From CAWDMC01 sp963803295 (GTDB taxonomy: Bacteria; Acidobacteriota; Terriglobia; UBA7540), in assembly GCA_963803295.1 (NCBI GenBank), contig CAWDMC010000025.1, positions 310,001 to 374,000 on the forward strand: a stretch of DNA of 64,000 nt, written 5' to 3'. Both the position numbers and the translations under genes were made by a program. The notes under the pieces were generated by a model. That model was not told the DNA's origin. It did no database searches and saw only the letters and a list, made by a program, of their open reading frames with translations. Below, piece by piece: positions 16,454 to 25,719 of the stretch (within the stretch, counting starts at the first letter, position 1; each line of letters opens with the position of its first letter).

Positions 16454-17530
16454 TCAAGCCAGCCGGAATTCGATGTGCAAAGTCGCCGGAGAACTTACTG
16501 GCTGTCCCCCGCGCTCTGCGGGCCTGAAGCGGATCTGAGAAGCGGCCTGTACCGCCGCTTGATCTAATCCATGTCCGAGGGATTTGACGACGCCAACCAC
16601 CCTGAGGGTGCCATCGGCCTGGAAAACCACTGAAAGTACGACTTCGCCTTCAACGTGCAGCCTGCGCGCCTCGTCTGTATACGCGGGCGAAGGTTTGGAC
16701 AGGATCTCTACAGGCTGACTGTTGGGGGGCGGGGGAGCTGCGCTTCTGGCCGCTGTGGGAGATGGCGCCGCCTGGGCCGCCGCCTCGAAGCCTCCTGTCT
16801 TTACACCGGGCCCGCCCGTGCCAGGTCCACCGCGCCCTTCGCCGTTAGCATTTGCGGCTGTGCCGCTGCCAAACCCGGCGCTGACCACGGTTCCACGGCT
16901 ACCCTGAGATCCGCCGGTTCCATTTCCTACGCCCGGACCTCCGGGAAGATCGAAGGCTCCCAGCTTGGGCACGTTCCCGGAGTTGCCGCCTTTTGCTTCG
17001 CCCTCAAGACCTTGCGGATTGCCAAAACCGCCTGTCTGTACGTCCTTCGGCGGCCGACTTAGAGTCGCCACGTTCGCCGATCCGCTAAACATACCGGTGT
17101 GAACGGCAGCAACAGGCCGGGGCGGAAGCGGGCTGGGTTTCGTGAACGCCATCGTCACCGGCTGGTCCCGCTTCGGTAAGACCGGGGAGGGAAGTTTGAC
17201 CTGGATTTTCGGCGCCTCTATCTTCGGAACCTGGAGGCGGGGCACGGGTGTAGGTGGGGTGGCCTCCTTTCGCGGCGGCACCCTTGGAATGTTAATCCTA
17301 GGCGCGGGTGGGAGCTTGAGTCCCGGTTTTTCGGGCACTAAGTCCGGAAGGGTGATCAGCGTATAACGATTTGACTCGGACTCTAATTGGTAGGGAAACC
17401 ACATCCCCGCCACCACTCCGAGACCAATAATTAGAGCTTCGACGAGCGCGCCTGCAGCAAAGGCGATCCCTCGCTGCTGACGCTCTTTCGGTGAGATTTG
17501 CAGTTCCCCTGAACCATCCGTGATCTTCAT
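16454..17530 (-). CDS. TonB-family energy-transducing protein
   Basis: A 358-residue protein with one membrane helix near residues 22-45 (FAAGALVEALIIGLGVVAG), a long proline- and glycine-rich periplasmic linker, and a C-terminal TonB domain of about 85 residues (PAYTDEARRLHVEGEVVLSV and PATLHIEFRLA). It would couple the inner-membrane proton motive force to outer-membrane receptors or act as a secretin-like linker protein; no ExbB/ExbD genes are in the window. The linker has glycine-rich repeats unusual for canonical TonB, which suggests an acidobacterial-type variant. It precedes the M48 peptidase in one unit. Confidence 0.85.
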   Translation of the reverse strand: MKITDGSGELQISPKERQQRGIAFAAGALVEALIIGLGVVAGMWFPYQLESESNRYTLITLPDLVPEKPGLKLPPAPRINIPRVPPRKEATPPTPVPRLQVPKIEAPKIQVKLPSPVLPKRDQPVTMAFTKPSPLPPRPVAAVHTGMFSGSANVATLSRPPKDVQTGGFGNPQGLEGEAKGGNSGNVPKLGAFDLPGGPGVGNGTGGSQGSRGTVVSAGFGSGTAANANGEGRGGPGTGGPGVKTGGFEAAAQAAPSPTAARSAAPPPPNSQPVEILSKPSPAYTDEARRLHVEGEVVLSVVFQADGTLRVVGVVKSLGHGLDQAAVQAASQIRFRPAERGGQPVSSPATLHIEFRLA

Positions 17531-17876
17531 CGAGCCGGATCTCGGCCTCCCTCCCTGCTCGTTGAACCCAAGCCCCGCACGACTTCCGCAATAAAGTGTC
17601 CAAACGTTGCCGGCTTCCCTTTCAGCAATTTCGGCTCACAGGCCCGGTTCAGCTGACCGCGTCAAAGGAAAAGTTTACACGTCGGGTGTAAAAGCTAAAT
17701 GGACGACTCTCTCGTCCTGTCTTCTTGGATGCGAATCGGATCCCTTCCGACGATGCAAGACACTAGCCGGACTTCAGCAAAGTAGGCTGTGATAAAGTGA
17801 CTGGGCAGCAGCCTTATACTAACTACCTCAGGCCGTAAAAGCCGGCGCTTCTGCTCGAGTTCTTTAGGTGCAATCC
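17531..17876. other. Divergent intergenic region (TonB-like gene / spermidine-synthase-like gene)
   Basis: The 346-bp gap must contain promoters for both divergent genes. The only clear structure I see is the 19-bp palindrome at 17674-17692. Confidence 0.5.
17674..17692. promoter_or_regulatory. Perfect 7-bp-arm palindrome, candidate operator
   Basis: TTTACAC, five spacer bases GTCGG, then GTGTAAA. The dyad lies about midway between two divergent genes, which is where a shared TetR-, GntR- or MarR-type operator would be expected. No matching regulator gene is adjacent. Confidence 0.4.
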
Positions 17877-20300
17877 ATGTCGAGAACGAGCCCTGTCAGC
17901 ACCGCCTTTGTCCACAATGCAAGCGGAGCGCCAGATCACCCTGGTGACGGGCCTTCGCTAGTCATCTACTTGGTAGGGATAGCACTGCCCAGTTTCGCTG
18001 CCCTCTTATTGGAATTGTCGCTCACGCGTCTCTTTTCCGTGATCCTATTCTACCACTTTGCGTTCCTTTCCATCTCGATCGCTTTACTCGGGCTCGGGGC
18101 GGGCGGCGTGTTTGCGTATCTTCGTCGCAAATCGTTGGCTCGCTACCATACGCAGCCGCTGGCGGCAGGAATTAATCTCACGAACGCCTTCGCATCCGTG
18201 CTTGTACTCCAGATTGTCCTCCGGATTCCCGTCTCTCTTGAACTAGACTGGCAGAATTTCCTGCGTCTCACCGTCGTCTACGTGGTCGCGTCGATTCCCT
18301 TCTTCTTCACAGGCTTGCTTCTCTCCGTGATCTTCGCCCGCAAGGTACGCCGCGTATCGCTCCTTTACGGTGCCGATCTCGGCGGCGGGGCACTCGCTTG
18401 CGTGACCCTGGTGCCGTTGCTCAATAACCTGGGTGGACCGAATGCCATCCTGGTTGCCAGCCTCTCGATGGCGGTTGCCTCGCTGGTGTGGTCGCTTCCC
18501 GGCCGTAGCCGCCGATGGGCTCTTGTAGCCGTAACCGCTATCGCATTATTGATCGCGGCCAACACCTACGCGGACTTCATCGATGTGGTTTATGCCAAAG
18601 GTGTCCGACTCAATCGCGGGGTTAAAGTGGAATTCGCGCGCTGGAACGCCATTTCCCGCGTTCAGGTGGAGGCTCATCCGGCTGACGGAAAATGGGCGGT
18701 AATCGATGCCGACGCCAACAGCGCGCTAATGAACGTTGACCCCCACGCCTGGCAGGGCGTCTGGCAGCATGACCTTATGTCGTCCGTGCCTTCGGTGGCA
18801 AATGTGCTTCAACCGCATGGCGATTTTGCCATCATCGGCCCGGGCGGCGGCGTGGACGTGCTCCGCGCCGTAGCCAGCGGAAGTCCCAGCGTCACCGGCA
18901 TCGAGATCAATCCCATCATTGCCAATACGATCATGCGCAAGCGCTACGCCGACTACACCTTTCACCTCTACCAGCTTCCCGAGGTTCATATCCACGTGAG
19001 TGACGGGCGATCGTTCATTCGTGCCAGCCGCGATCGCTACGATGTGGTGCAGATGACCCTGGTCGATACCTGGGCTTCCACGGCGGCCGGGGCGTTTGCC
19101 TTAAGCGAGAACAATCTCTACACCGTGGAAGCGTTCAGGGAGTATTTCGAGCACCTGAAGCCAGAGGGCTTTATTGCCGTTACTCGCTGGGAGTTCAAGC
19201 AGCCGCGCGAAGCCTTGCGAGTGCTGGCTGTCTCCATCGAAGCGCTGCATCGCCTGGGGGTTCAAAACCCCGCGCGGAACTTTATGGCAATCTCGGATGG
19301 TCAGTTGGATGAAGACGGACGCCCGGTATTGGTGCTGGCCAAACGGTCACCCTTTACCAATGAGGAAGAGGCCGCGGTCCGCACTCACTTGACCGGGCAT
19401 CCGAACTTGCAACCGCTATATTTGCCATCTGCGCCGGAAACGAACGCCTTCTCGGCCCTGGTTGCCTCGAATGATCCTTATGCCTTCGCCCGGACCTACG
19501 CCTACAACGTGACGCCGGTCATCGACAATGCCCCGTTCTTCTTCTTTACCTTGAAACCGGGTCAACTGATCGGGCAGGCGCTTGCCGGTCGCGGCATGGA
19601 TTGGAAGGTCAACGTGGGTGTGGCCGTGCTAGGTATGGTGCTGATGATTTCCCTTCTGGCGGTGGCTGTATTCCTGGTTCTGCCACTTGCCCTGGGAGCC
19701 CGCGCCAACGGTTCGCGGCCCACCCGGTTGATTTACTTCGTTGCCATCGGTCTGGGTTACATGCTGGTGGAGATAGCCTTTATCCAGCGCTTTGTGCTTT
19801 TTCTTGGGCATCCCACCTACGCCTTGACGGTGGTGGTATTCCTGCTAATGCTCTCGAGCGGGGCTGGCAGCCTCCTGTCCGGACGCTGGTTAGGGTCAGC
19901 GCGGCCCTCGCGAGCTTGGTTGCCGCTTTCCATCGTGGTGGCGGCGCTCGCCTTGAACATACGCCTGCTGCCGAACTTATTGGCTTCACAGGTCGGACTG
20001 CCGTTTACGATCAAACTGCTGCTGAGTGCCGCTCTCCTTGTTCCCCTCGGAGCGCTCATGGGCATGCCGTTCCCCACGGGCCTGCGCGCGCTTGACCGAA
20101 CCCCGGCGGCAACGGCCATCGAACCGGTCTCTGAACGCGGCAACCTGGTGGAATGGGCCTGGGCGATGAACGCCGGGTCGAGCGTGCTGGGTTCCGTGCT
20201 GGCCATGGTGATCGCCATCAATTTCGGTTTAAATGTAACCCTCGCCTGCGGCGCCGTTGCCTACCTGCTGGCCCTGCTGAGCTCAATTACTGCGATGTAA
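17877..20300 (+). CDS. Membrane protein with a spermidine synthase-like methyltransferase-fold domain
   Basis: About 807 residues; the ATG at 17877 is preferred over GTG at 17868 because AGG lies eight bases before it. There are roughly six membrane helices in the first 220 residues, a soluble Rossmann domain with FAIIGPGGGVDVLRA and GIEINPIIAN (the aminopropyltransferase/SAM-binding pattern), and six or more helices at the C terminus. Such SpeE-like fused membrane proteins are widespread in environmental bacteria but have no established reaction. The soluble domain contains DGRSFIRASRDRYDVV, where spermidine synthases have their catalytic Asp region. Nothing nearby suggests polyamine metabolism. 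Confidence 0.75.
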   Translation: MSRTSPVSTAFVHNASGAPDHPGDGPSLVIYLVGIALPSFAALLLELSLTRLFSVILFYHFAFLSISIALLGLGAGGVFAYLRRKSLARYHTQPLAAGINLTNAFASVLVLQIVLRIPVSLELDWQNFLRLTVVYVVASIPFFFTGLLLSVIFARKVRRVSLLYGADLGGGALACVTLVPLLNNLGGPNAILVASLSMAVASLVWSLPGRSRRWALVAVTAIALLIAANTYADFIDVVYAKGVRLNRGVKVEFARWNAISRVQVEAHPADGKWAVIDADANSALMNVDPHAWQGVWQHDLMSSVPSVANVLQPHGDFAIIGPGGGVDVLRAVASGSPSVTGIEINPIIANTIMRKRYADYTFHLYQLPEVHIHVSDGRSFIRASRDRYDVVQMTLVDTWASTAAGAFALSENNLYTVEAFREYFEHLKPEGFIAVTRWEFKQPREALRVLAVSIEALHRLGVQNPARNFMAISDGQLDEDGRPVLVLAKRSPFTNEEEAAVRTHLTGHPNLQPLYLPSAPETNAFSALVASNDPYAFARTYAYNVTPVIDNAPFFFFTLKPGQLIGQALAGRGMDWKVNVGVAVLGMVLMISLLAVAVFLVLPLALGARANGSRPTRLIYFVAIGLGYMLVEIAFIQRFVLFLGHPTYALTVVVFLLMLSSGAGSLLSGRWLGSARPSRAWLPLSIVVAALALNIRLLPNLLASQVGLPFTIKLLLSAALLVPLGALMGMPFPTGLRALDRTPAATAIEPVSERGNLVEWAWAMNAGSSVLGSVLAMVIAINFGLNVTLACGAVAYLLALLSSITAM

Positions 20301-20391
20301 GGCCTCCCAGCCGGAGCTGGATTGCGGCGCCGTTGCCTTTGTTTGCCGGCTGCACAAGGCACTGCTTTCGTTCGATGGGATCCGTCTTCCA

Positions 20392-21306
20392 TTAGCTTGA
20401 TTTGCTCTCGGCGCGCAAAGACATCACCATGGCGATCGACAGAACGACGCAAATAAACGCCAGGGCGAGCACTGACGGAATGCGGACAAAATGGACAATC
20501 ACCATTTTAACGCCGACGAACACCAGCACCACGGCGAGACCCGCACGCAAGTAGCGGAACCGGGAGATTGCGCCAGCGAGTAGAAAATAGAGGGCGCGCA
20601 ATCCCAGAATGGCAAAAATGTTGGACGTGTAGATAATGAACGGATCCTGAGTAACGGCGAAGACCGCAGGGATCGAATCCACCGCGAACAGCACGTCGCT
20701 TGCCTCGATCATTACCAGCGCCAGGAACAGAGGCGTGGCCAGCAATCGCCCGTTGCGGCGCACGAAAAGAGCCGCTCCTTCGGCGTCCGGCGCAAGCGGG
20801 ACTACTCTGCGCACCAGGCGCAGAACGCGGTTGCGCTCAAGCTGGAAGTGGCTCTCCTTTTGCCAAAACAGCCGGGCGCCGGTGACAATCAGGAAGGCTC
20901 CGAACAAGTAGAGAATCCAGTGAAACCGCGAGACCAGTTCCACCCCCGCGAAGATGAAGACCGCGCGCATAACCAGAGCGCCCAGAATGCCCAAAAAAAG
21001 GACTCGATGCTGGTAGCGTACAGGAACAGCCATGCTGGCGAAAATCACGGCGAAGACCAGAACGTTGTCGGCCGAGAGGGACAACTCCAAAAGGTAACCG
21101 GTGAGGAACTCCACAGCAGGTTCGGGTCCCTGCCATACCCATACGCCAAGGTTGAAGAGGAGCGCCAGGGCCAGCCAGGCCGCATACCAGGTCATGGCTT
21201 CGCGCAGGCTGGGTGAGTGTGCGCGACGCTGGAAGACGCCAAGGTCCAGCGCCAGCATGCCCAACACGAACAGACTGAAGAGAACCAGCGGCAAGAAACT
21301 GCTCAC
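20392..21306 (-). CDS. TerC/Alx-family integral membrane protein
   Basis: A 304-residue polytopic protein with a GTG start preceded by GAGGTGG. Family signatures are LELSLSADNVLVFAVIF and MIEASDVLFAVDSIPAVFA, whose acidic residues are thought to bind metal ions. Alx exports manganese in E. coli, and TerC members are linked to tellurite resistance and metal loading of exported enzymes. Eight to nine membrane helices can be counted. Its upstream region holds a near-match to the CRP/FNR-type motif but no recognisable yybP-ykoY manganese riboswitch. It is convergent with the spermidine-synthase-like gene. Confidence 0.92.
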   Translation of the reverse strand: MSSFLPLVLFSLFVLGMLALDLGVFQRRAHSPSLREAMTWYAAWLALALLFNLGVWVWQGPEPAVEFLTGYLLELSLSADNVLVFAVIFASMAVPVRYQHRVLFLGILGALVMRAVFIFAGVELVSRFHWILYLFGAFLIVTGARLFWQKESHFQLERNRVLRLVRRVVPLAPDAEGAALFVRRNGRLLATPLFLALVMIEASDVLFAVDSIPAVFAVTQDPFIIYTSNIFAILGLRALYFLLAGAISRFRYLRAGLAVVLVFVGVKMVIVHFVRIPSVLALAFICVVLSIAMVMSLRAESKSS

Positions 21307-21713
21307 CGATTGCCACCTCGCACAACTTTAGGCAGTTCCGCAAATGACCTTATCTCTACCCTGTGGGGCATGACGTGACGGGTTTCACTCGCAGTCGTCC
21401 GGGCCGTTTCCACAGCCAACAGGGTATATCACGCAAGAGACAATTACACCGCACGGGAAGATCGGAAGTCATGTTTTCGTGCGGGTCGGCCAGGGATTTG
21501 TTACTGCAGGCACGGATGTTCTGACAGCGTGGGGCAGGTCAGGATATCGGTTCCACCTCGGTATCCCCTTTGAAATCTTTGAAATTCACGTCAGATATCC
21601 TGGAGAGTGCGCCTATAATCATAACGTCTTTCGTTTTCCTAGACTGCATCCGCTAAAGACATGGAGCCGCAATCCGGTTGCGAGCCAAGCCTGCTCGGGA
21701 GGTTTCTCCCCCC
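21307..21713. other. Divergent intergenic region (terC-like gene / GH39 gene)
   Basis: This 407-bp gap contains the CRP/FNR-like site at 21374-21389 and a lone TATAAT at 21614-21619 toward the GH39 gene, without a good -35 at normal distance. I recognise no riboswitch or gene in it. Confidence 0.45.
21374..21389. promoter_or_regulatory. CRP/FNR-like palindrome, near match (cGTGA-N6-TCACT)
   Basis: CGTGACGGGTTTCACT differs from the four exact copies at the first base only. It lies about 70 bp upstream of the TerC-family start codon. Confidence 0.3.
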
Positions 21714-23240
21714 ATGAGAATCGCAAGGTTTTTCGAACCAACCCTGGCGCTCATCCTGGCGCTTACGGGCGGAGTCGCCTCTACGGGTGCCGCCCAGGAG
21801 AGATCGGCGCGCGCTGAGACCGTGGTGATCGACGTGAAAGCGCCCGACCACCCTTTTCCGCACTACTGGGAACAGATGTTCGGCTCGGGGCGCGCCGTCC
21901 TTGCGCTGCGCGACGGTTACCGTCGCGATTTGAGCGAGGTCAAAGCCGCCACCGGTTTTGAATACGTTCGTTTTCACGCCATCCTGCACGACGAGGTCGG
22001 TCTCTATAACGAGGACTCGCAAGGTAATCCCGCCTACAATTTTTCCTACGTCGATCAGATCTACGACGGCCTGCTCGCGCGAGGAGTCCGGCCGTTTGTA
22101 GAGATCAGCTTCATGCCCAAGGCCCTCGCTTCGAGCGATGTCACCATGCCTTTCTGGTATAAGCCCTACATTGCGCCACCGAAGAGTTGGGATCGCTGGG
22201 AGGACCTGATCCGGCAATTCGCCAGGCACTTGGTGGATCGCTACGGCCTGGCGGAAGTGTCGCAGTGGTATTTCGAGGTTTGGAACGAACCCAATATTGA
22301 TTTCTGGGGAGGTAATCCGAAGCAGTCCACCTATTTCGAGCTTTACGACCACACTGCGCGCGCCTTGAAACAAGTGATCTCGTCGTCGCGCGTAGGAGGT
22401 CCGTCCACGGCGCAGGCCGCCTGGATTCCCGCCTTCATCGAGCACTGCGTCAAGAACCACGTGCCCCTTGACTTTGTCTCGACCCATGTCTACGCGAACG
22501 ATAAGGCTGAGGATGTCTTTGGCACACACGAGCAGATTCCCCGGCGCGATATGGTTTGCCGCGCTGCGAAGAAGGTCCACGATGAGGTCAAGGCTTCGTC
22601 GTTGCCCGATCTGCCCATTGAATGGTCGGAGTTCAATGCCAGTTACATGAATGAACCCAGCGTGACGGATGCAGTGTTTATGGGTCCATGGCTGGCCAAC
22701 ACCGTCCGCGAATGCGACGGGTTGGTGGACAAACTGTCGTACTGGAGCCTCTCCGACGTGTTCGAGGAACAGGGCGTGGTGAAGACACCCCTTTACGGGG
22801 GCTACGGGCTGATCGCTGCCTGGGATCTGCCTAAGCCTGCCTTCAACGCCTTCAAACTACTTCACAAGCTGGGCGACCGCCGAATTCCCGCAGATCCTGG
22901 CACAGTTCTCGCCACCCGGCGTGCGGATGGATCGATCGCAGTCGCAGTGTGGAACTACTCCCCACCCGATCAGGCCGGGCCCTCGAGGCAGGTCACGCTC
23001 AAATTCGAGACGCTCAGCGGCAGTCGGGTAGCAGTGATCAGCCGGCTCGACGCCGATCATGGTTCACTGCTCCAAGCCTATAGGAAGCTGGGAAGCCCGC
23101 CGTATCCCACGCCGGCCCAAGTCCGTGAGCTGAGGGAAGCAGCCGCGCTCCCAGAGCCGACAGCACAGCTGCTGGACCAGAATCGGATAACCGTAACCTT
23201 GCCGCCTTGGGGTCTCGCGATAGTCGAGATCGAGCGATGA
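21714..23240 (+). CDS. Exported glycoside hydrolase family 39 (beta-xylosidase-like)
   Basis: About 508 residues; the ATG at 21714 follows GGGAGG and begins a signal peptide (FEPTLALILALTGGVASTGAAQ). The TIM-barrel contains EVWNEPNIDFWGG with the acid/base Glu near residue 191 and IEWSEFNASYMNEP with the nucleophile Glu near residue 305, as in GH39. A C-terminal beta-sandwich follows. It would release xylose or iduronic-type sugars from polysaccharide outside the inner membrane with retention of configuration. No transporter or other hydrolase lies next to it. A strong hairpin follows the gene. Confidence 0.88.
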   Translation: MRIARFFEPTLALILALTGGVASTGAAQERSARAETVVIDVKAPDHPFPHYWEQMFGSGRAVLALRDGYRRDLSEVKAATGFEYVRFHAILHDEVGLYNEDSQGNPAYNFSYVDQIYDGLLARGVRPFVEISFMPKALASSDVTMPFWYKPYIAPPKSWDRWEDLIRQFARHLVDRYGLAEVSQWYFEVWNEPNIDFWGGNPKQSTYFELYDHTARALKQVISSSRVGGPSTAQAAWIPAFIEHCVKNHVPLDFVSTHVYANDKAEDVFGTHEQIPRRDMVCRAAKKVHDEVKASSLPDLPIEWSEFNASYMNEPSVTDAVFMGPWLANTVRECDGLVDKLSYWSLSDVFEEQGVVKTPLYGGYGLIAAWDLPKPAFNAFKLLHKLGDRRIPADPGTVLATRRADGSIAVAVWNYSPPDQAGPSRQVTLKFETLSGSRVAVISRLDADHGSLLQAYRKLGSPPYPTPAQVRELREAAALPEPTAQLLDQNRITVTLPPWGLAIVEIER

Positions 23241-23351
23241 CCTGTTCGCTTTGAGGAGGCCGACGGACCGACAACTTCCCATAATTTGTTTTAGCTTGCT
23301 GAGAGACAAGAATCTCTGACCCTCGGCTTGCTCGTCGGGTTGCGCACCGGA

Positions 23352-23397
23352 GGAGTGGCAGCGGCAGAAGACAATACCCTTCTGCCGCTGCCATTCC
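23352..23397. terminator. Long hairpin between convergent genes
   Basis: Bases 23356-23370 pair perfectly with 23379-23393 around an eight-base loop, and four more pairs (one G-T) extend the stem outward. It lies between the ends of the GH39 gene and the convergent secreted-protein gene, so a bidirectional terminator is the natural reading. Neither side has a clear T run. Confidence 0.6.
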
Positions 23398-23422
23398 AAC
23401 GCATCTAACATCGAAAGTGAGT

Positions 23423-24028
23423 TTAGTTGAGCAATCTCAGCGGTCCGCGATTGTTCGCAAAGTTGCTGGTATTCAGGACCTGTATTCCGGCGTTGTGATC
23501 GCCCGCGAAAGGCGTAACCGTACCCGGACAGCCAGCATGGACCGCGGCTGTTGGGCTGCCGAACCATAAACCCAGGTGGTAAGTCTGGACGGGCGGCGTT
23601 GCCGGGTTGCTCGTTGCATTATCGGGGAACACCTTGGGTGCCGGGGCAACACCAGGCGCCAGGATGAAGGTTTCCTTGTTGAAGATTCCCGTGACGTCCG
23701 CTACGCCGTGTCCTATGCTGTTCGTCTCGATATCGGCCTGGTACCACGACAAGCCGAAGGGCTTATTAGGTACCTGGATGACAAAAAAGTCGTATTCGGT
23801 ATTTGGGGGAAGGTTTTGAACGTCAATATGCATGTTCTGGACCGGGCCCAAATCGTGGATGGTAACGTACGCGATTGCATTAGGCGCGATGCAGCTGGCG
23901 GCGCCTGCTGAAACCACCATGTGAAAGCTGAGAATGTCGCCAGGGGCTGCGAAAGCGGACTGGGAAGCCATTCCTGTCAATCCAAGGGCCAAGGTACCCA
24001 AAAGTAGCATATTCCTAATTTTCTTCAT
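23423..24028 (-). CDS. Secreted protein of unknown function
   Basis: A 201-residue protein with AAGGAG ten bases upstream of the ATG and a clear signal peptide (LLLGTLALGLTGMASQSAFA with an Ala-x-Ala cleavage site). The mature part looks all-beta, with an HDLGPVQNMHIDVQNLPPNTEYD segment reminiscent of immunoglobulin-like extracellular domains, and just two cysteines that could form a disulfide. I do not recognise a characterised family. It is likely periplasmic or extracellular. It is transcribed alone, between a hairpin and an insertion sequence. Confidence 0.75.
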   Translation of the reverse strand: MKKIRNMLLLGTLALGLTGMASQSAFAAPGDILSFHMVVSAGAASCIAPNAIAYVTIHDLGPVQNMHIDVQNLPPNTEYDFFVIQVPNKPFGLSWYQADIETNSIGHGVADVTGIFNKETFILAPGVAPAPKVFPDNATSNPATPPVQTYHLGLWFGSPTAAVHAGCPGTVTPFAGDHNAGIQVLNTSNFANNRGPLRLLN

Positions 24029-24144
24029 CGATACTCATCTCCTTTTTGTGTGGGCGTCGTCACGGCTGCGTCCGAGCACGGTCCTGAACAGAACTCGTCA
24101 CACGTGCGCACAGGTCCACTCATCCCTGTCAAGCAATTTAAAAA

Positions 24145-25551
24145 TGTTACTTTCGGGTGATTCGTCCTGCAACGCGAAATGTTACCCGTCGTCGTCGTGG
24201 TTTTTCCTTTCTTCTTGTCTTGGCAGTTGTCTTGGTTCTTGTCTTTTTCTCAGCGCGCCTTGTGCGCGCGCCTGTGATTTTGTTTTTCTCTGAAGGTGCC
24301 GCGAGTTTCTGAGAAACAGCCGAGACCGCAGGCTTCTCTGCCACCACGCTGGTGCTCCGTTGGAAAATCCGTTCCCGCTTGCTCTGAATCGTCTGGGAGA
24401 GTTGAAAGGGGTCGAGCGTCTGGCGTAGCCGGCGAAGTTCGGCCACCCGTTCTGGGTCCACCCCTGACGAGGCCGCCACTCGCTGAAAAGGGGTCTGGGG
24501 TGCTTCGTAGTGCCGCCGCAAGCGCGAGCCGATCCGCTCCTTGCGGCTCAGTTTCACCGAGGGCAGGAAGAGGTTCTGAAACAATCGCAGCTCACCCCGG
24601 TAAAGCTCGTCCATGGCGGCCCGTGCCGCTTCCGTCTCGTAACGCACGTAGCCCAGCAAGCGCCGTACATGCGTCCAGTTCTTCTGCTCGATGTGGGCGT
24701 TGTCGTCTTTCTTATAGGGCCGCCCACGGGTGAATTGAATGTCGTGGGCCTGGCAGTAAGCCCAGAGGTGAGCATTGATGAACTCCGAGCCGTTGTCGGA
24801 ATCGATGCCCCGCAAGGGAAAAGGCAAAGCCTGGCGGACCGCTTCCAGAGCGGCTCGCACGCCTTCCTGGCTCTTGCCCAGCACCGCTCGGCTTTCCGTC
24901 CAGCCCGTGTGAATGTCAGTCACGTTCAGCGAGTAGCAGTAGTCGCCCGCCGCCGAATTGCCCGAGTGGGAGACCAGATCGATTTCCGTGAACCCCGGCC
25001 TCTTCACGTCCCACTGATCCGTCTTCACGGGGATGTGGTGCTTCAATAAGCTCCCCGGCTTGGTGCGGCCATAAATCCTTTGCCGCAGCTTCCGCTTCTC
25101 CGAACCCAGCCGGTAGTCGATGGAGCGGGGGCTGATCTGAAGCAGCTGCTTTTCCAACTCCGGCGTCAGCCGGAAGCGGCGGCGAATCCAAGGCATCCAC
25201 TCCGGCAGCAGGGCTTTCAGCCGTACTGACCAGGGATAATCGGCCGCCTCCCAGACCGCCTTCAAGATCGAGACCAGCCGTGGGCCATAGGTCACCCCCC
25301 GGCGCCGTCGTTGGGAAACCGGCCGGGCGGCAGGCGGCGAACCATTCAGCAAACGAATCGCGTGCTTGCGATGATAACGGCAGTTGGCGCAAAACTCGTC
25401 CAGGATGCGCTGCCTTTCCGCCCGACTAGCTCGTTGGTAACGAGGATAAACTTGTTGCCAATATTCTCTTCTCGAAAGTCGACTCATGAGGTTACCCGTA
25501 TCCATGACGGGTAACATTCTCAAATTGCGCGACGATAGCCCACTGGTAACA
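24145..25551 (-). mobile_element. Insertion sequence with one DDE transposase gene
   Basis: A roughly 1.4-kb element bounded by inverted TGTTAC / GTAACA ends (24145-24150 and 25546-25551), matching outward to at least AAAATGTTAC. A second, inner, perfect 13-bp inverted repeat AATGTTACCCGTC lies at 24178-24190 and 25506-25518. The transposase stop codon overlaps the left end. No target-site duplication can be fixed because the flanks are AT-rich on both sides. Confidence 0.75.
24147..25505 (-). CDS. IS transposase with rve/integrase catalytic core
   Basis: About 452 residues. An N-terminal helix-turn-helix region (RILDEFCANCRYHRKHAIRL) is followed by a DDE integrase core: first Asp in FTEIDLVSHSG, second in GIDSDNGSEFINAHL, and Glu in NAHIEQKNWTHVR. 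The C-terminal 80 residues are very basic (RRAEKKTRTKTTAKT), giving nonspecific DNA binding. The start is uncertain: TTG at 25523 and ATG at 25517 lie in the inner terminal repeat, while ATG at 25505 and 25487 fall just inside it; I use 25505. The frame is intact, so the element may still move. It resembles integrase-type IS families that lack a second ORF. Confidence 0.85.
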   Translation of the reverse strand: MDTGNLMSRLSRREYWQQVYPRYQRASRAERQRILDEFCANCRYHRKHAIRLLNGSPPAARPVSQRRRRGVTYGPRLVSILKAVWEAADYPWSVRLKALLPEWMPWIRRRFRLTPELEKQLLQISPRSIDYRLGSEKRKLRQRIYGRTKPGSLLKHHIPVKTDQWDVKRPGFTEIDLVSHSGNSAAGDYCYSLNVTDIHTGWTESRAVLGKSQEGVRAALEAVRQALPFPLRGIDSDNGSEFINAHLWAYCQAHDIQFTRGRPYKKDDNAHIEQKNWTHVRRLLGYVRYETEAARAAMDELYRGELRLFQNLFLPSVKLSRKERIGSRLRRHYEAPQTPFQRVAASSGVDPERVAELRRLRQTLDPFQLSQTIQSKRERIFQRSTSVVAEKPAVSAVSQKLAAPSEKNKITGARTRRAEKKTRTKTTAKTRRKEKPRRRRVTFRVAGRITRK

Positions 25552-25719
25552 TTTTAGCTTGCGCGATACGTCATCTTGCCGCCAAGCGGCTCGCTAGGTT
25601 ACAATTTTTGCCACAACCGTACACGCAAATCAGCCGCGCAAGGAGCACGGTAGCGACAAACGAGATGGGTTGTCTTTAAGCTATCCTTAAAGATTCCCAA
25701 AACAGTTATAAAACCCCCT

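Noticed and set aside
21307..21480. Possible yybP-ykoY manganese riboswitch upstream of the TerC-family gene
   Set aside because: The region was read on the minus strand and the conserved riboswitch core could not be aligned; only a CRP/FNR-like palindrome is visible.
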